Assembly (NCBI GenBank): GCA_964502145.1
Contig: CAZCVI010000014.1
Location: 1 to 64,000 of the forward strand
Direction: 5' to 3'
Length of the DNA: 64,000 bases
Source: CAZCVI01 sp964502145
GTDB lineage: Bacteria; Acidobacteriota; Aminicenantia; UBA2199
Positions 27,002 to 35,089 of this stretch are shown one piece after another. Under the pieces are notes generated by a model that saw only the letters and a list, made by a program, of their open reading frames with translations, searched no databases and had not been told where the DNA came from. Position numbers and translations under genes: made by a program. The number at the start of each line of letters is the position of its first letter. Position 1 is the stretch's first letter.

Positions 27002-28420
27002 ATGAAAAGAAGAGACCTTATTATCGTACTGGCGGTATTGGCTTTCGGTGTGATCTACAATTTCATCGAATCCGGGGAAGTTTACTTTTCTGATGGTTGT
27101 TCATCGCGCCGATGGGGCCTTCAGGATATGAAACATCCCAATTCTTTCCCGCGCCCGGAACTGCGGTATGCGGATTCCGGGATCCGGGAGATCGAGTTCG
27201 ACAATACCGCTGGCGGCATTGAGGTGGTTAAGTCGATAGGTAACGAGATTCGTATCCAACCCGAGGTCCGGGTGTTTCACCGGGATCGCGGGGAGGCTAC
27301 GGAGCTTGAAAAAGAGGTAATTATCACTCCCACTCGCTTAAAAGAGGATAATGGGAGATTAAGAATCACGGTAAAAACCACCGAAGATTTTAATTACCGC
27401 CGCCTGCGGGTGTATTTTAAAGTGAGTATCCCAGAAACCGTCGAATTAGATATACTGAACCGCTACGGAGATGTCACCATTGATGGCTGTGGCAAGAATG
27501 TGTGCATCGATAATATCCAGGGCGATGTGCTGGTGAAACATGTGAGCGGCGATCTCAAAATCCAACACAAACACGGAAAACTCGTGGTTCGCAATATCAC
27601 CGGGGCCGTGGAACTGAACTCCAGCTTTTCCCGCATCAGCGTTACCGAGGTGACCGCGGTAAAACTTAATTGCTCCCACGCCGACGCCTACCTCAATCAA
27701 GTCAAGCAAGAAACTACCGTGGAGTATGCCGCTTTTTCTGATATTAAATTTGAGACCGGTAACGGCTTTATCTTTGACGGGAAGCATACTGGACTCCGCC
27801 TGAAAAATATCAAGAACGGGGTGAAGATTTCCGATTCCCACAGTTCCATTAGATTGGAAGATATTACCGGCAATATTGATGTCCAAGCCAATAATTGCCG
27901 GGTCCGCATGACCCAGGTCCTATCTGACGAGGTCGCTGTTAACAATGAATTTGGCGACGTGAGCATAAACGATGTAGCGGCTAAAAAAATTGCTGTACAG
28001 TTGTCCCATGGCAACCTGGACATTGATTTTACCGAGATAACAGAACAGGTGAGTATAAAAAATAGTTATTCCCGCATTCGACTCTTCTATCCCAAGGCCA
28101 TACAACCCTCATTTAATATTGATTTGTCTTATGGTGAGATTAAAAACAATACGGACGCCAAGTTTACCCTGGTCACAGAGGAGAATCGTGTCCGGCTCAC
28201 CCATACCGTGGGTGCCCCGAAAATTACCATTGAGAACTCCTACGACGATATCCACTTAAGCAACAATTCAGCTACTCCCACCCAGAAAATTATCGATAGC
28301 CAAAGCATCCAGCCCACTCAACCCAGTGTTTTGCCCACTCAAAAAGTAGAAACCGAAGAGTTTAAAAAGATAGAAGAAACACAGCCCACAAAAACCCCCA
28401 CCACCAGTTCCCAAGGATAG
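27002..28420 (+). CDS. DUF4097-type beta-helical envelope protein
   Basis: 472 residues: N-terminal signal anchor (about 4-20), then about 60-420 of short repeating beta units (GDVTIDGCGKNVCIDNIQGD, GDLKIQHKHGKLVVRNITG, NSSFSRISVTEVTA, SHSSIRLEDITG) that form a right-handed beta-helix as in DUF4097/LiaG adhesin-head proteins, and a Pro/Thr/Gln-rich C-terminal tail. It is likely exported and tethered. Last gene of the ECF operon; a strong hairpin follows. Role in envelope-stress response is inferred from the operon. Confidence 0.8.
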   Translation: MKRRDLIIVLAVLAFGVIYNFIESGEVYFSDGCSSRRWGLQDMKHPNSFPRPELRYADSGIREIEFDNTAGGIEVVKSIGNEIRIQPEVRVFHRDRGEATELEKEVIITPTRLKEDNGRLRITVKTTEDFNYRRLRVYFKVSIPETVELDILNRYGDVTIDGCGKNVCIDNIQGDVLVKHVSGDLKIQHKHGKLVVRNITGAVELNSSFSRISVTEVTAVKLNCSHADAYLNQVKQETTVEYAAFSDIKFETGNGFIFDGKHTGLRLKNIKNGVKISDSHSSIRLEDITGNIDVQANNCRVRMTQVLSDEVAVNNEFGDVSINDVAAKKIAVQLSHGNLDIDFTEITEQVSIKNSYSRIRLFYPKAIQPSFNIDLSYGEIKNNTDAKFTLVTEENRVRLTHTVGAPKITIENSYDDIHLSNNSATPTQKIIDSQSIQPTQPSVLPTQKVETEEFKKIEETQPTKTPTTSSQG

Positions 28421-28434
28421 ATTTCTATCTTATA

Positions 28435-28483
28435 AAGAGTGGCGCCCCAGAAACAGGAAAGGAAAACGCTGGGCGCCACTCTT
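28435..28483 (+). terminator. terminator hairpin of the ECF operon
   Basis: AAGAGTGGCGCCCCAG (28435-28450) pairs with CTGGGCGCCACTCTT (28469-28483) with a single bulged C and an 18-nt loop. It begins 15 bp after the stop codon. There is no T-run beyond CTT, so it may act as an mRNA 3'-end stabiliser as well as a terminator. Confidence 0.7.
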
Positions 28484-28621
28484 GTTGCACCTCACCAGTG
28501 AGTTAAAATTTAGCCATTACCCTTTCTTCCTTGAGTATTTATTTATTTCTTGGGTAAAGAGACTTGAAAAAACCCTCCAAATGGTTTATATTCTTATTGC
28601 ACTGGTACAGGAGGTGTTTTT

Positions 28622-28993
28622 ATGAATCAAACAAATGGCATGAAAAAGGCCAATGAACTATTACATGAAATAATGGAAGTCAAACACGTCGAAGCAGTCT
28701 TCTTAATCGGACGGGATGGATTTGTGATCGAATCCCGTGGCACTGACAGCACGATCAACCTGGATGCTGTGGGTGCTTCGGTGGCAGGCGCTATATCGCG
28801 GATACTGGAGCTGGAATCAGAAATAGACACCAAACAACTCAAAGAGATGTATGTTGAATTTTATAAGAAAATGCTGATTTTACTGCCCGTGGGCGATATT
28901 TTTCTCGCTGTAGCTGTTGGGGACACGTCCAATTTGGCGTCCCTGCGCTTCAAGCTAAAAAGTATCATTCCCCAAATTATAGAATTTGACTGA
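28622..28993 (+). CDS. Roadblock/LC7 domain protein
   Basis: 123 residues, cytoplasmic, single Roadblock/LC7 fold: VEAVFLIGRDGFVIESRG, LDAVGASVAGAISRILEL and EFYKKMLILLPVGDIFLAVAVGD. Such proteins (MglB-like) regulate small Ras-like GTPases or act as scaffolds. No MglA GTPase is adjacent. It heads a tight three-gene unit with two V4R-like proteins (gaps 14 bp and -4 bp). RBS AGGAGGT. Confidence 0.88.
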   Translation: MNQTNGMKKANELLHEIMEVKHVEAVFLIGRDGFVIESRGTDSTINLDAVGASVAGAISRILELESEIDTKQLKEMYVEFYKKMLILLPVGDIFLAVAVGDTSNLASLRFKLKSIIPQIIEFD

Positions 28994-29007
28994 GAAAGGA
29001 GGATAGT

Positions 29008-29541
29008 ATGGATTTAAATGTCAAGTTTACCTTTGACGAAAATACCTATCGGCACTATATGAACGGTTTCCTGACCGTTTTACACTGCCACCATTACCTA
29101 TGTCTGACCACCAAGATGGCTGAAGAATTTAAAGAACTGGGCGGCATAAAAATACTTTGCGAATCCGCGGAAGATTCCATCAGACCAATACTGGATGATT
29201 ACTTTGCCAAAAATGGCGTGGTCTCCATCGAAGAGAAGTTCAATGTGGGCACCCAGTATTACTCGGTGATGGGCATGGGGAAAATGAAAATAAAAGCCAA
29301 TCAAACGGGTGGCTCGGTATTATTACCCCGCTCCCACCTCGACCAAGGCTGGATAAAAAAATGGGGGAAAAACGAGACGCCGGTGAATTACTTCACCTGT
29401 GGTTTTATCGCCGCTATCTTTTCCGCTGCTTTTGGCAGACCATCGCGAACCTATGAGGTCACTGAAACCGAGGGGATTGTGCAGGGGTTTCCAGCCAGTC
29501 AGTTCATGGTAAAATCATTGCTAGGAGGCACGGGACTATGA
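29008..29541 (+). CDS. V4R-like ligand-binding domain protein
   Basis: 177 residues, no signal peptide. The C-terminal half follows the 4-vinyl-reductase-like/HNOB pattern: TPVNYFTCGFIAAIFSAAFGRPSRTYEVTETEGI...FMV, in place of the common 'yf.qGflaG.ls...g.p..v.E..C...G...C.f'. V4R domains bind small hydrophobic ligands and often occur in signalling proteins. The family assignment is by fold pattern only. RBS AAGGAGG. ATGA overlap with the next gene. Confidence 0.6.
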   Translation: MDLNVKFTFDENTYRHYMNGFLTVLHCHHYLCLTTKMAEEFKELGGIKILCESAEDSIRPILDDYFAKNGVVSIEEKFNVGTQYYSVMGMGKMKIKANQTGGSVLLPRSHLDQGWIKKWGKNETPVNYFTCGFIAAIFSAAFGRPSRTYEVTETEGIVQGFPASQFMVKSLLGGTGL

Positions 29542-30128
29542 CGGTATTACGTGATAAAGTAGTTAAAGAATTAGCAGAAATAAATGTCCAAGGTAATGAA
29601 GAAGGACTGATCCCGGCATTTAACGTGTTTGTCAACCAATTGCCAGTAAAATTTTGGACCACATTCGCCGAACGAATGATCAAAGCCACGCCCCCGGAAA
29701 GATATAAAGAGGTGGATGAGGCTCTGGTTAATTGTGCCCATGAATGCGGCTATCATACAGGTTACGGTATCATCAATTCCGAAGAATTCAAAGCTGTGGT
29801 CATGCCCATGGTCACCGAGGGTGCAGTGGATGTACTCCGTGGCGCTTTCGCTGTTTTCACTGCCTGGGGATGGGCTAAGTCCGGTATCGTGCAAATAAAA
29901 GAGGGTGAACGAATGATTATTCGCGCCACCGATTATTACGAGTCCGATGGCACACCCGGACAAAAACGTGCCTTTATGATCCGCGGCGTTAGCGCGGCTT
30001 TCTTTGAATTAGCCTACGGCGATACCTATCCCAATGGTATTAATTCGTTTGACTGCCAACAAAGCAAAGGCATTGAAGCTGGTGACAATTTCGGCGAATT
30101 CGTGGTGACACAAAAAATCCCCCTGTAA
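29538..30128 (+). CDS. second V4R-like protein
   Basis: 196 residues, cytoplasmic. Helical N-terminal part (about 1-95), then a V4R-like beta/alpha part: AFAVFTAWGWAKSGIVQIKEGERMIIRATDYYES, RAFMIRGVSAAFFELAYGD and FDCQQSKGIEAGDNFGEFVV, the last resembling the ligand-pocket end 'C.amGd..C.f.v' with only one Cys. Coupled by ATGA overlap to the previous gene. Together with the Roadblock protein it probably forms a sensory complex (inference). Confidence 0.55.
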   Translation: MTVLRDKVVKELAEINVQGNEEGLIPAFNVFVNQLPVKFWTTFAERMIKATPPERYKEVDEALVNCAHECGYHTGYGIINSEEFKAVVMPMVTEGAVDVLRGAFAVFTAWGWAKSGIVQIKEGERMIIRATDYYESDGTPGQKRAFMIRGVSAAFFELAYGDTYPNGINSFDCQQSKGIEAGDNFGEFVVTQKIPL

Positions 30129-30195
30129 ACACAACGCGGATATCATTGGGTCCGGTGAGCAAGGTGAGTGTAAAAAACCGTTTAGTGGCAGGACA

Positions 30196-31362
30196 ATGAA
30201 TTCCAAGCGGTCTATTTACCTCAATAACGCCGCTACCGGATACCCCAAACCCGATAACGTGTTGAATGCCGTCCATGAATATCTGCGCCGTGTTCCATCG
30301 TCAGCGCGACGTAGCGGTGTTAAGGATGGCGAAGATATCCTAGCAGAGTGCCGCCACAAACTGGCGGCACTGTTTCATGCACCCGAAGCAGAACAAATGG
30401 TGTTTACCGCGGGGGGAACCGAATCGTTAAATCTTGCTATCCTTGGTTCAACCTTTAAAGATTCTCATATTATCACCACCACCACGGAGCATAATTCAGT
30501 GTTGCGTCCCCTTAAGAAACTGGAAGCTGATGGTGTGATTCAATTGAGTATCGTCGCCTGCAATGCAGCCGGAGAAGTCACGCCGTTATCTGTGGCAAAC
30601 GCGTTGCGGGAAAATACCCGTGCGGTTATTCTTAATCATTGTTCCAATGTAACCGGGCGTGTTTTGGACTTGCATCCTTTTGCAGAAATCGCCCATACTC
30701 ACCGGGCGCTTTTTATTGTTGATGCCTCCCAATCGGCTGGTTTGACGCCCATTGATGTCCAAGCTGACGGCATTGATATGTTGGCTTTTACCGGACATAA
30801 ATCATTGCATGGTCTACCCGGTATTGGTGGACTCTTTATTCGCAACGGTCTTTGGCCCACACCCCTTAAATTCGGCGGCACCGGCGTTAAAAGCCAGTTG
30901 TTAACGTTCCCCCCGACCATGCCACTCTATTATGAAGCAGGCACACCCAATACCGTTGGTATTGTCTCCTTATCCGCTGGAATCGACTATATCTTGGCCA
31001 CTGGCATGGAAGAGATCAGGAAAAAAAAAGAATACTGGGTCAGCCAGTTTTATAATGAACTCAAAGACTTGCCCCGTGTAATCTTTTATGGCAAAGCACA
31101 TTCCCAGGTCAGTTCAACCGTGATTTGTTTTAATATTGAGGGCCTGCCCACCGAGGATCTCGGTTATATTTTAGAGAATTCCTTTCATATGATTATTCGT
31201 GCTGGTCTTCATTGTGCGCCTTTGATTCATGCCGCGTTGGGTTCTTTTCCTCAGGGTAGCGTGCGTCTCAGTCCTTCCTTTTTTACCACCCAGGCTGAAA
31301 TCGAACAGGCGATTGCGGCTGTCAGACAAATCTGTTTGGGTGCCAAGGTGAATCATCTATGA
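30196..31362 (+). CDS. cysteine desulfurase-family aminotransferase class V
   Basis: 388 residues, PLP fold type I. PLP lysine in FTGHKSLHG (about residue 201), phosphate-site AGGTESLNLAI, histidine stacking TTTEHNS, and the mobile-loop Cys in RAGLHCAP. This is the 'cysteine desulfurase family protein' type (TIGR01977) rather than IscS or SufS proper. It should release sulfur or selenium from cysteine derivatives. ATGA overlap with the following 91-residue protein suggests a sulfur-acceptor or helper partner. Confidence 0.88.
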   Translation: MNSKRSIYLNNAATGYPKPDNVLNAVHEYLRRVPSSARRSGVKDGEDILAECRHKLAALFHAPEAEQMVFTAGGTESLNLAILGSTFKDSHIITTTTEHNSVLRPLKKLEADGVIQLSIVACNAAGEVTPLSVANALRENTRAVILNHCSNVTGRVLDLHPFAEIAHTHRALFIVDASQSAGLTPIDVQADGIDMLAFTGHKSLHGLPGIGGLFIRNGLWPTPLKFGGTGVKSQLLTFPPTMPLYYEAGTPNTVGIVSLSAGIDYILATGMEEIRKKKEYWVSQFYNELKDLPRVIFYGKAHSQVSSTVICFNIEGLPTEDLGYILENSFHMIIRAGLHCAPLIHAALGSFPQGSVRLSPSFFTTQAEIEQAIAAVRQICLGAKVNHL

Positions 31363-31634
31363 AAGTAGTGGCTATAAATGTTTTGGAGGATTGTTTTGAC
31401 GGTTCCTTTCGCAAGGAAATCGTGTTGGAGCAAACGATTACCCCAGAGTTTATTCGTTATCTCGGTCAGGTCGGGACACTTCAGTATTTCCCGCACTTTG
31501 CCCGGCCTTTTTTTCGGCTTGATGCCCAAGGATTCATGTTAAAAGGAATACAGAACAATACCTATATGCACCTGCTTATAATTGATCCCACCAAGGAAGC
31601 CGAATTACTAACATTAATCCACAATTATATATAA
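31359..31634 (+). CDS. small protein coupled to the cysteine desulfurase
   Basis: 91 residues, overlapping the desulfurase stop by 4 bp. No signal peptide. It starts with a beta strand KVVAINVLEDCF and ends with MHLLIIDPTKEAELLTLIHNYI, a ferredoxin-like alpha/beta look. One Cys at 12. I do not recognise the family; a regulatory or sulfur-relay partner is inferred only from coupling. Confidence 0.65.
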   Translation: MKVVAINVLEDCFDGSFRKEIVLEQTITPEFIRYLGQVGTLQYFPHFARPFFRLDAQGFMLKGIQNNTYMHLLIIDPTKEAELLTLIHNYI

Positions 31635-31685
31635 CTATGGCCGCCCATCCCCGTTTACCAATCAACCGCATTGGAGGATAAAACC

Positions 31686-33227
31686 ATGAAGCTAAAAAAG
31701 TACCCTGCTTTTTTTTGTTCCCAGTATATGCTTATCGCGTATGTTTCCTTGTTGGCGTTGGTGTTGCATCTCATCGCTATCCAGGGGTTCGGGTATTTTC
31801 GCGATGAATTGTATTACATAGCGTGCAGTCAGCATATTGCTTTTGGTTATGTTGATCATCCCCCTTTTTCCATTCTTTTACTAAAACTCATTCGCGCTGT
31901 ATTTGGCGATTCACTCGTGGCTATACGTATCTTACCTGTGTTGTGCTCCGCGATACTCGTTTTTGTTACCGGCTTAATCGCCAAAGAACTCGGGGGCGGC
32001 AAATTTGCCATGGTTTTGGCCGCAGTGTCAGGATTGGCACCCATTGGTAATTTTTTTCTATTTGGTATTTACTCCATGAACTTCCTTGACCACATGTTTT
32101 GGTTGGCCCTTATGTGTCTTGTATTGCAGATCATTAAGACCGGGAAATCCAAATACTGGTTATGGTTTGGATTGGTGGCCGGTTTGGGGTTACAGAATAA
32201 GATTTCCGTGCTTTTTCTTGTTTTTGGTATCGCTGTTGGCGTTCTGCTCACCCCGGAACGGAAACAATTGAAAAATCTGTATTTGTGGGGCGGCGCGGTC
32301 GTCGCTATCGTGCTGTTTATACCTTATATCTTATGGAACATCGCCCATCAATGGCCCTTGTTGGAGTTTATGAACAATGCCAAGCTGTACAAAATGAGTG
32401 CTCTTTCTCCCCTCGAATTTTTAAAAGAACAAATTCTGATTACCCATCCCGTTAATCTCCTCGTGTGTCTTGCTGGGCTTTGGTTCTTCTTTTTTTCGAC
32501 TAGCGGACAGAAGTACCGTTTATTTGGTTGGATGTATCTTGCTATCTATGTACTGTTTACTTTTCAGCAAGCCAAGCCTTATTATTTGACCCCTGTTTAT
32601 CCCATCCTATTTGCCGGTGGAGCCGTGATGCTGGAAAGCCTGATGCAAAAAAAGTTCCTTTATTGGTTGAGGCCCCTGCTTGTGTTTATCGTGTTGGTAA
32701 CCACATTGATTTTGGTGCCCCTCGGATTGCCTATACTTTCACAGGAAAACACGATTAAATGGATACGTTTTATTGGAGTAGATGTCAAAAGTGGTGAGAA
32801 TCACCAGATCGGGCTGTTGCCCCAGCATTTTGCCGATATGAATGGGTGGCCTGAAATGGTAGAGAAGGTGGCAGCCGTGTACAACACATTGTCTTCCCAG
32901 GAGAAAAAAGAGTGTTTCATCTTTGGCCAGGATTATGGCCAAGCTGGAGCCGTCGACTTTTTCGGTAAAACTTATCATTTGCCGCCAGCTTTTAGTGGTC
33001 ACAACAACTACTATTTTTGGCCGCCCCGTGGTTATAGTGGCAATGTCGTGATTATGATTGGTGGACAGCAAGAGGATCACCAACAGGGGTTTATGCAGGT
33101 CAAAGAAATCGCCCGAACCTCCTGCCAGTACGCCATGCCTTTTGAGAACCATCTGCCTATCTTTTTGTGCCGGGGAATCCAATATCCCTTGGAAAAGATA
33201 TGGCCGACGATCAAAAAATTTGAATAA
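31686..33227 (+). CDS. GT39/ArnT-like membrane glycosyltransferase
   Basis: 513 residues from ATG 31686 (RBS GGAGGAT); about 11-12 membrane helices. The catalytic first loop FRDELYYIACS...GYVDHPPFSILLLKLIRAVFGDSLVAIRILPVL is the PMT/ArnT (PF13231) signature with Asp-Glu and DHPP. The C-terminal 120 residues are a soluble periplasmic part. It should transfer a sugar from polyprenyl phosphate to lipid or protein in the periplasm. Single gene; a hairpin element follows within 14 bp. Confidence 0.9.
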   Translation: MKLKKYPAFFCSQYMLIAYVSLLALVLHLIAIQGFGYFRDELYYIACSQHIAFGYVDHPPFSILLLKLIRAVFGDSLVAIRILPVLCSAILVFVTGLIAKELGGGKFAMVLAAVSGLAPIGNFFLFGIYSMNFLDHMFWLALMCLVLQIIKTGKSKYWLWFGLVAGLGLQNKISVLFLVFGIAVGVLLTPERKQLKNLYLWGGAVVAIVLFIPYILWNIAHQWPLLEFMNNAKLYKMSALSPLEFLKEQILITHPVNLLVCLAGLWFFFFSTSGQKYRLFGWMYLAIYVLFTFQQAKPYYLTPVYPILFAGGAVMLESLMQKKFLYWLRPLLVFIVLVTTLILVPLGLPILSQENTIKWIRFIGVDVKSGENHQIGLLPQHFADMNGWPEMVEKVAAVYNTLSSQEKKECFIFGQDYGQAGAVDFFGKTYHLPPAFSGHNNYYFWPPRGYSGNVVIMIGGQQEDHQQGFMQVKEIARTSCQYAMPFENHLPIFLCRGIQYPLEKIWPTIKKFE

Positions 33228-33240
33228 GCAGCGCGCATAA

Positions 33241-33423
33241 CCTGGATTCACCGCCAAATTTTAAAAAGAGCCACGGATAACCGTGGCAGGCTGGACTATC
33301 TGGACATACTGGACTTACTGGACAAGCTGGAAAAATCAAAGGTTTTGTGAAGTCCAGTAAGTCCAGAATGTCCAGTATGTCCAGATCGTCCAGTTTTTTC
33401 TGAAACTTGGCGGTGAATCCAGG
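33241..33423. repeat. TIR hairpin element, copy 2 (GGAC core, intact ends)
   Basis: 183 bp bounded by a perfect 17-bp inverted repeat: CCTGGATTCACCGCCAA (33241-33257) and TTGGCGGTGAATCCAGG (33407-33423). Inside are a small palindrome CCACGGATAACCGTGG (33271-33286), an arm of CTGGACNNN repeats (33290-33329) and the complementary GTCCAG repeat arm (33352-33392). Left and right flanks both show ATAA, a possible 4-bp target duplication. It starts 14 bp after the GT39 stop and may also terminate transcription. Confidence 0.88.
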
Positions 33424-33436
33424 ATAAATCTGGCAC

Positions 33437-33465
33437 TTGACAATTTCTTTGCTATTGATTAAACT
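33437..33465 (+). promoter_or_regulatory. sigma70-like promoter upstream of coaE
   Basis: TTGACA (33437-33442), 17-nt spacer, TAAACT (33460-33465), 13 nt beyond the right end of the repeat element. It leaves a leader of about 110 nt before coaE. Confidence 0.7.
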
Positions 33466-33583
33466 GATACTTTAGAAACAATTTATTTATAATATACTAA
33501 AAACCAGATAACCACCGGGAATAACCCAGTGATTGTGGAAAATGGACCCGAGTTTTTGAGAATTTGAACAGGCGAAGAGGAAA

Positions 33584-34198
33584 ATGATTAAAATCGGATT
33601 GACCGGCGGTATATGTACCGGTAAGACATTCGTGTTGAACATCTTTAAAGAGATCGATTGTTATACTGTCAGAGCCGATGATATCGCCAAGGGGATTATT
33701 TTTTCCAATCGCCCTGAAATCTTATCGGAGATCGTCAAGGTTTTTGGTGATGCAGTGTTAGACTCTCGTGGTAATCTTAAAAAAGAGGAATTCTCCAGGA
33801 TGTTGTTCGAAGATTTCGAGAAACGTAATTTTATCAACTGTTTCATTCATCCCCGCGTAACCAAAGTAAGGCAGAATATTTTTGCCGACTTGAAGGCCTC
33901 GCAAATTTTCGATTTTTTCGTCTATGAATCCGCGTTGCTCGTAGAATCCGGGTCATACAAAGATTTTGACAGGATTATTGTCACTTATACCTCCCAGGAA
34001 GAGCAGATGCATCGTCTCACCACCCGGGACAATCTTAGCCAGGAAGAAGCGGAAACCAGAATCAAAGCCCAATTCCCATTGAGTGAAAAACTTAAGGTTG
34101 CCAGTTATACGATCGACACCACCGGCTCTTTTGAACTGGCCAGAACCAGAACCCTGGAAACCATCCACCTCTTAAAGAAAGAATTTAATATCCAATAA
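33584..34198 (+). CDS. coaE: dephospho-CoA kinase
   Basis: 204 residues. P-loop GLTGGICTGKT at residues 5-15, the DxD-like RADDIAK motif and FVYESALLVESG lid/CoA-binding region are typical. It phosphorylates dephospho-CoA in the last step of CoA synthesis in the cytoplasm. RBS GAGGA. A half copy of the TIR element lies 24 bp after the stop. Confidence 0.93.
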   Translation: MIKIGLTGGICTGKTFVLNIFKEIDCYTVRADDIAKGIIFSNRPEILSEIVKVFGDAVLDSRGNLKKEEFSRMLFEDFEKRNFINCFIHPRVTKVRQNIFADLKASQIFDFFVYESALLVESGSYKDFDRIIVTYTSQEEQMHRLTTRDNLSQEEAETRIKAQFPLSEKLKVASYTIDTTGSFELARTRTLETIHLLKKEFNIQ

Positions 34199-34221
34199 AC
34201 ATGCACAATGACTCTCCATCA

Positions 34222-34289
34222 CCCCAAATTCACCGCCACTGCCCGTCCAGCTTGTCCAGATTGTCCAGATTGTCCAGTTAGTCCAGCGT
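34222..34289. repeat. TIR element, truncated half copy
   Basis: AATTCACCGCCA, close to the family end, followed by one arm only: GTCCAG repeats (34244-34286) with no complementary GGAC arm and no second terminal repeat. It lies between coaE and the TPR gene. Confidence 0.7.
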
Positions 34290-34336
34290 AACCCAAATAA
34301 TTAAAATAAATAAATAAAATAAAAGGATATAATAAC

Positions 34337-34999
34337 ATGGAAATGAACGAAACCATAAAAGCCGCATTAATCGTATTTGATTTAAGTGAAAATGCCTCCT
34401 TGACCGAAATACGGGCAGAATATCTCGACAAGACTTCGCAACCCAAATTAATGAAAGTTCTCGCCACCGACGAGAACCTGCAAAAAGAGTTCACCCGGTA
34501 TTACAAGGCCTATGTAACTCTCGTTAAAAACTTCAACGAGTCCGAACTAAACTCCGATATGGATTATTATCCCACCAACCAGATTTTTCAATTCCACTTT
34601 AATCAGGGAGTGTATTATTTTATTACCCAGAACTATCTTAAGGCTGGCGACAAATTTCAGGACGCTTACGCCATTGATAATCAAAACTGCTTGGTGTTGA
34701 TTTATCTTGGGGTTTTGCTGATCAAACGTAAGAATTATTATGCTGCTGAAAAGTATTTTAGAGACGCCATAAAGATAGATAAAAATAGTGATGAAGCATG
34801 GTTCTACCTCGCGGAAAGTTACTATAAAGCAGGCGAATTGCGCAAAGCCCTCAATATTTTTGAAACCGCCAAAAACCTCAACTCCTCCCGCAAAGAAATA
34901 GCCTTTCGTATCAAGGAGATCAAAGAAAAAATGAGCGGCAAACCCCAGTCCCCCAAAAAAGCCTCATGGCTTAGTCGGTTTCTAGAAAAATTTTCCTGA
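34337..34999 (+). CDS. TPR protein with J-domain-like N-terminus
   Basis: 220 residues, cytoplasmic. Residues about 8-60 (ALIVFDLSENASLTEIRAEYLDKTS...EFTRYYKAYVTLVK) resemble the helical order of a DnaJ domain but lack the HPD tripeptide. Three TPR units follow (about 85-190; YLGVLLIKRKNYYAAEKYFRDAIKID, WFYLAESYYKAGELRKALNIFETAKNLN). It is probably a protein-interaction scaffold. RBS AAGGA. Partner unknown. Confidence 0.75.
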   Translation: MEMNETIKAALIVFDLSENASLTEIRAEYLDKTSQPKLMKVLATDENLQKEFTRYYKAYVTLVKNFNESELNSDMDYYPTNQIFQFHFNQGVYYFITQNYLKAGDKFQDAYAIDNQNCLVLIYLGVLLIKRKNYYAAEKYFRDAIKIDKNSDEAWFYLAESYYKAGELRKALNIFETAKNLNSSRKEIAFRIKEIKEKMSGKPQSPKKASWLSRFLEKFS

Positions 35000-35020
35000 T
35001 AATAAATTTCCCATTTTCCC

Positions 35021-35049
35021 TTGACTTTCCTTTTTTATTACGTTATCAT
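35021..35049 (+). promoter_or_regulatory. sigma70-like promoter for the Ni-SOD gene
   Basis: TTGACT (35021-35026), 17-nt spacer, TATCAT (35044-35049). Its position inside the longer open frame supports the downstream ATG at 35090 as the true start. Confidence 0.75.
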
Positions 35050-35089
35050 GCTAGCCAATAATAAAAAGCATAAAAAAAGGAGAATCAAC

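Noticed and set aside
35021..35089. Longer start for the Ni-SOD
   Set aside because: The extension covers the promoter's -35/-10 boxes; AAAGGAGA precedes ATG 35090.
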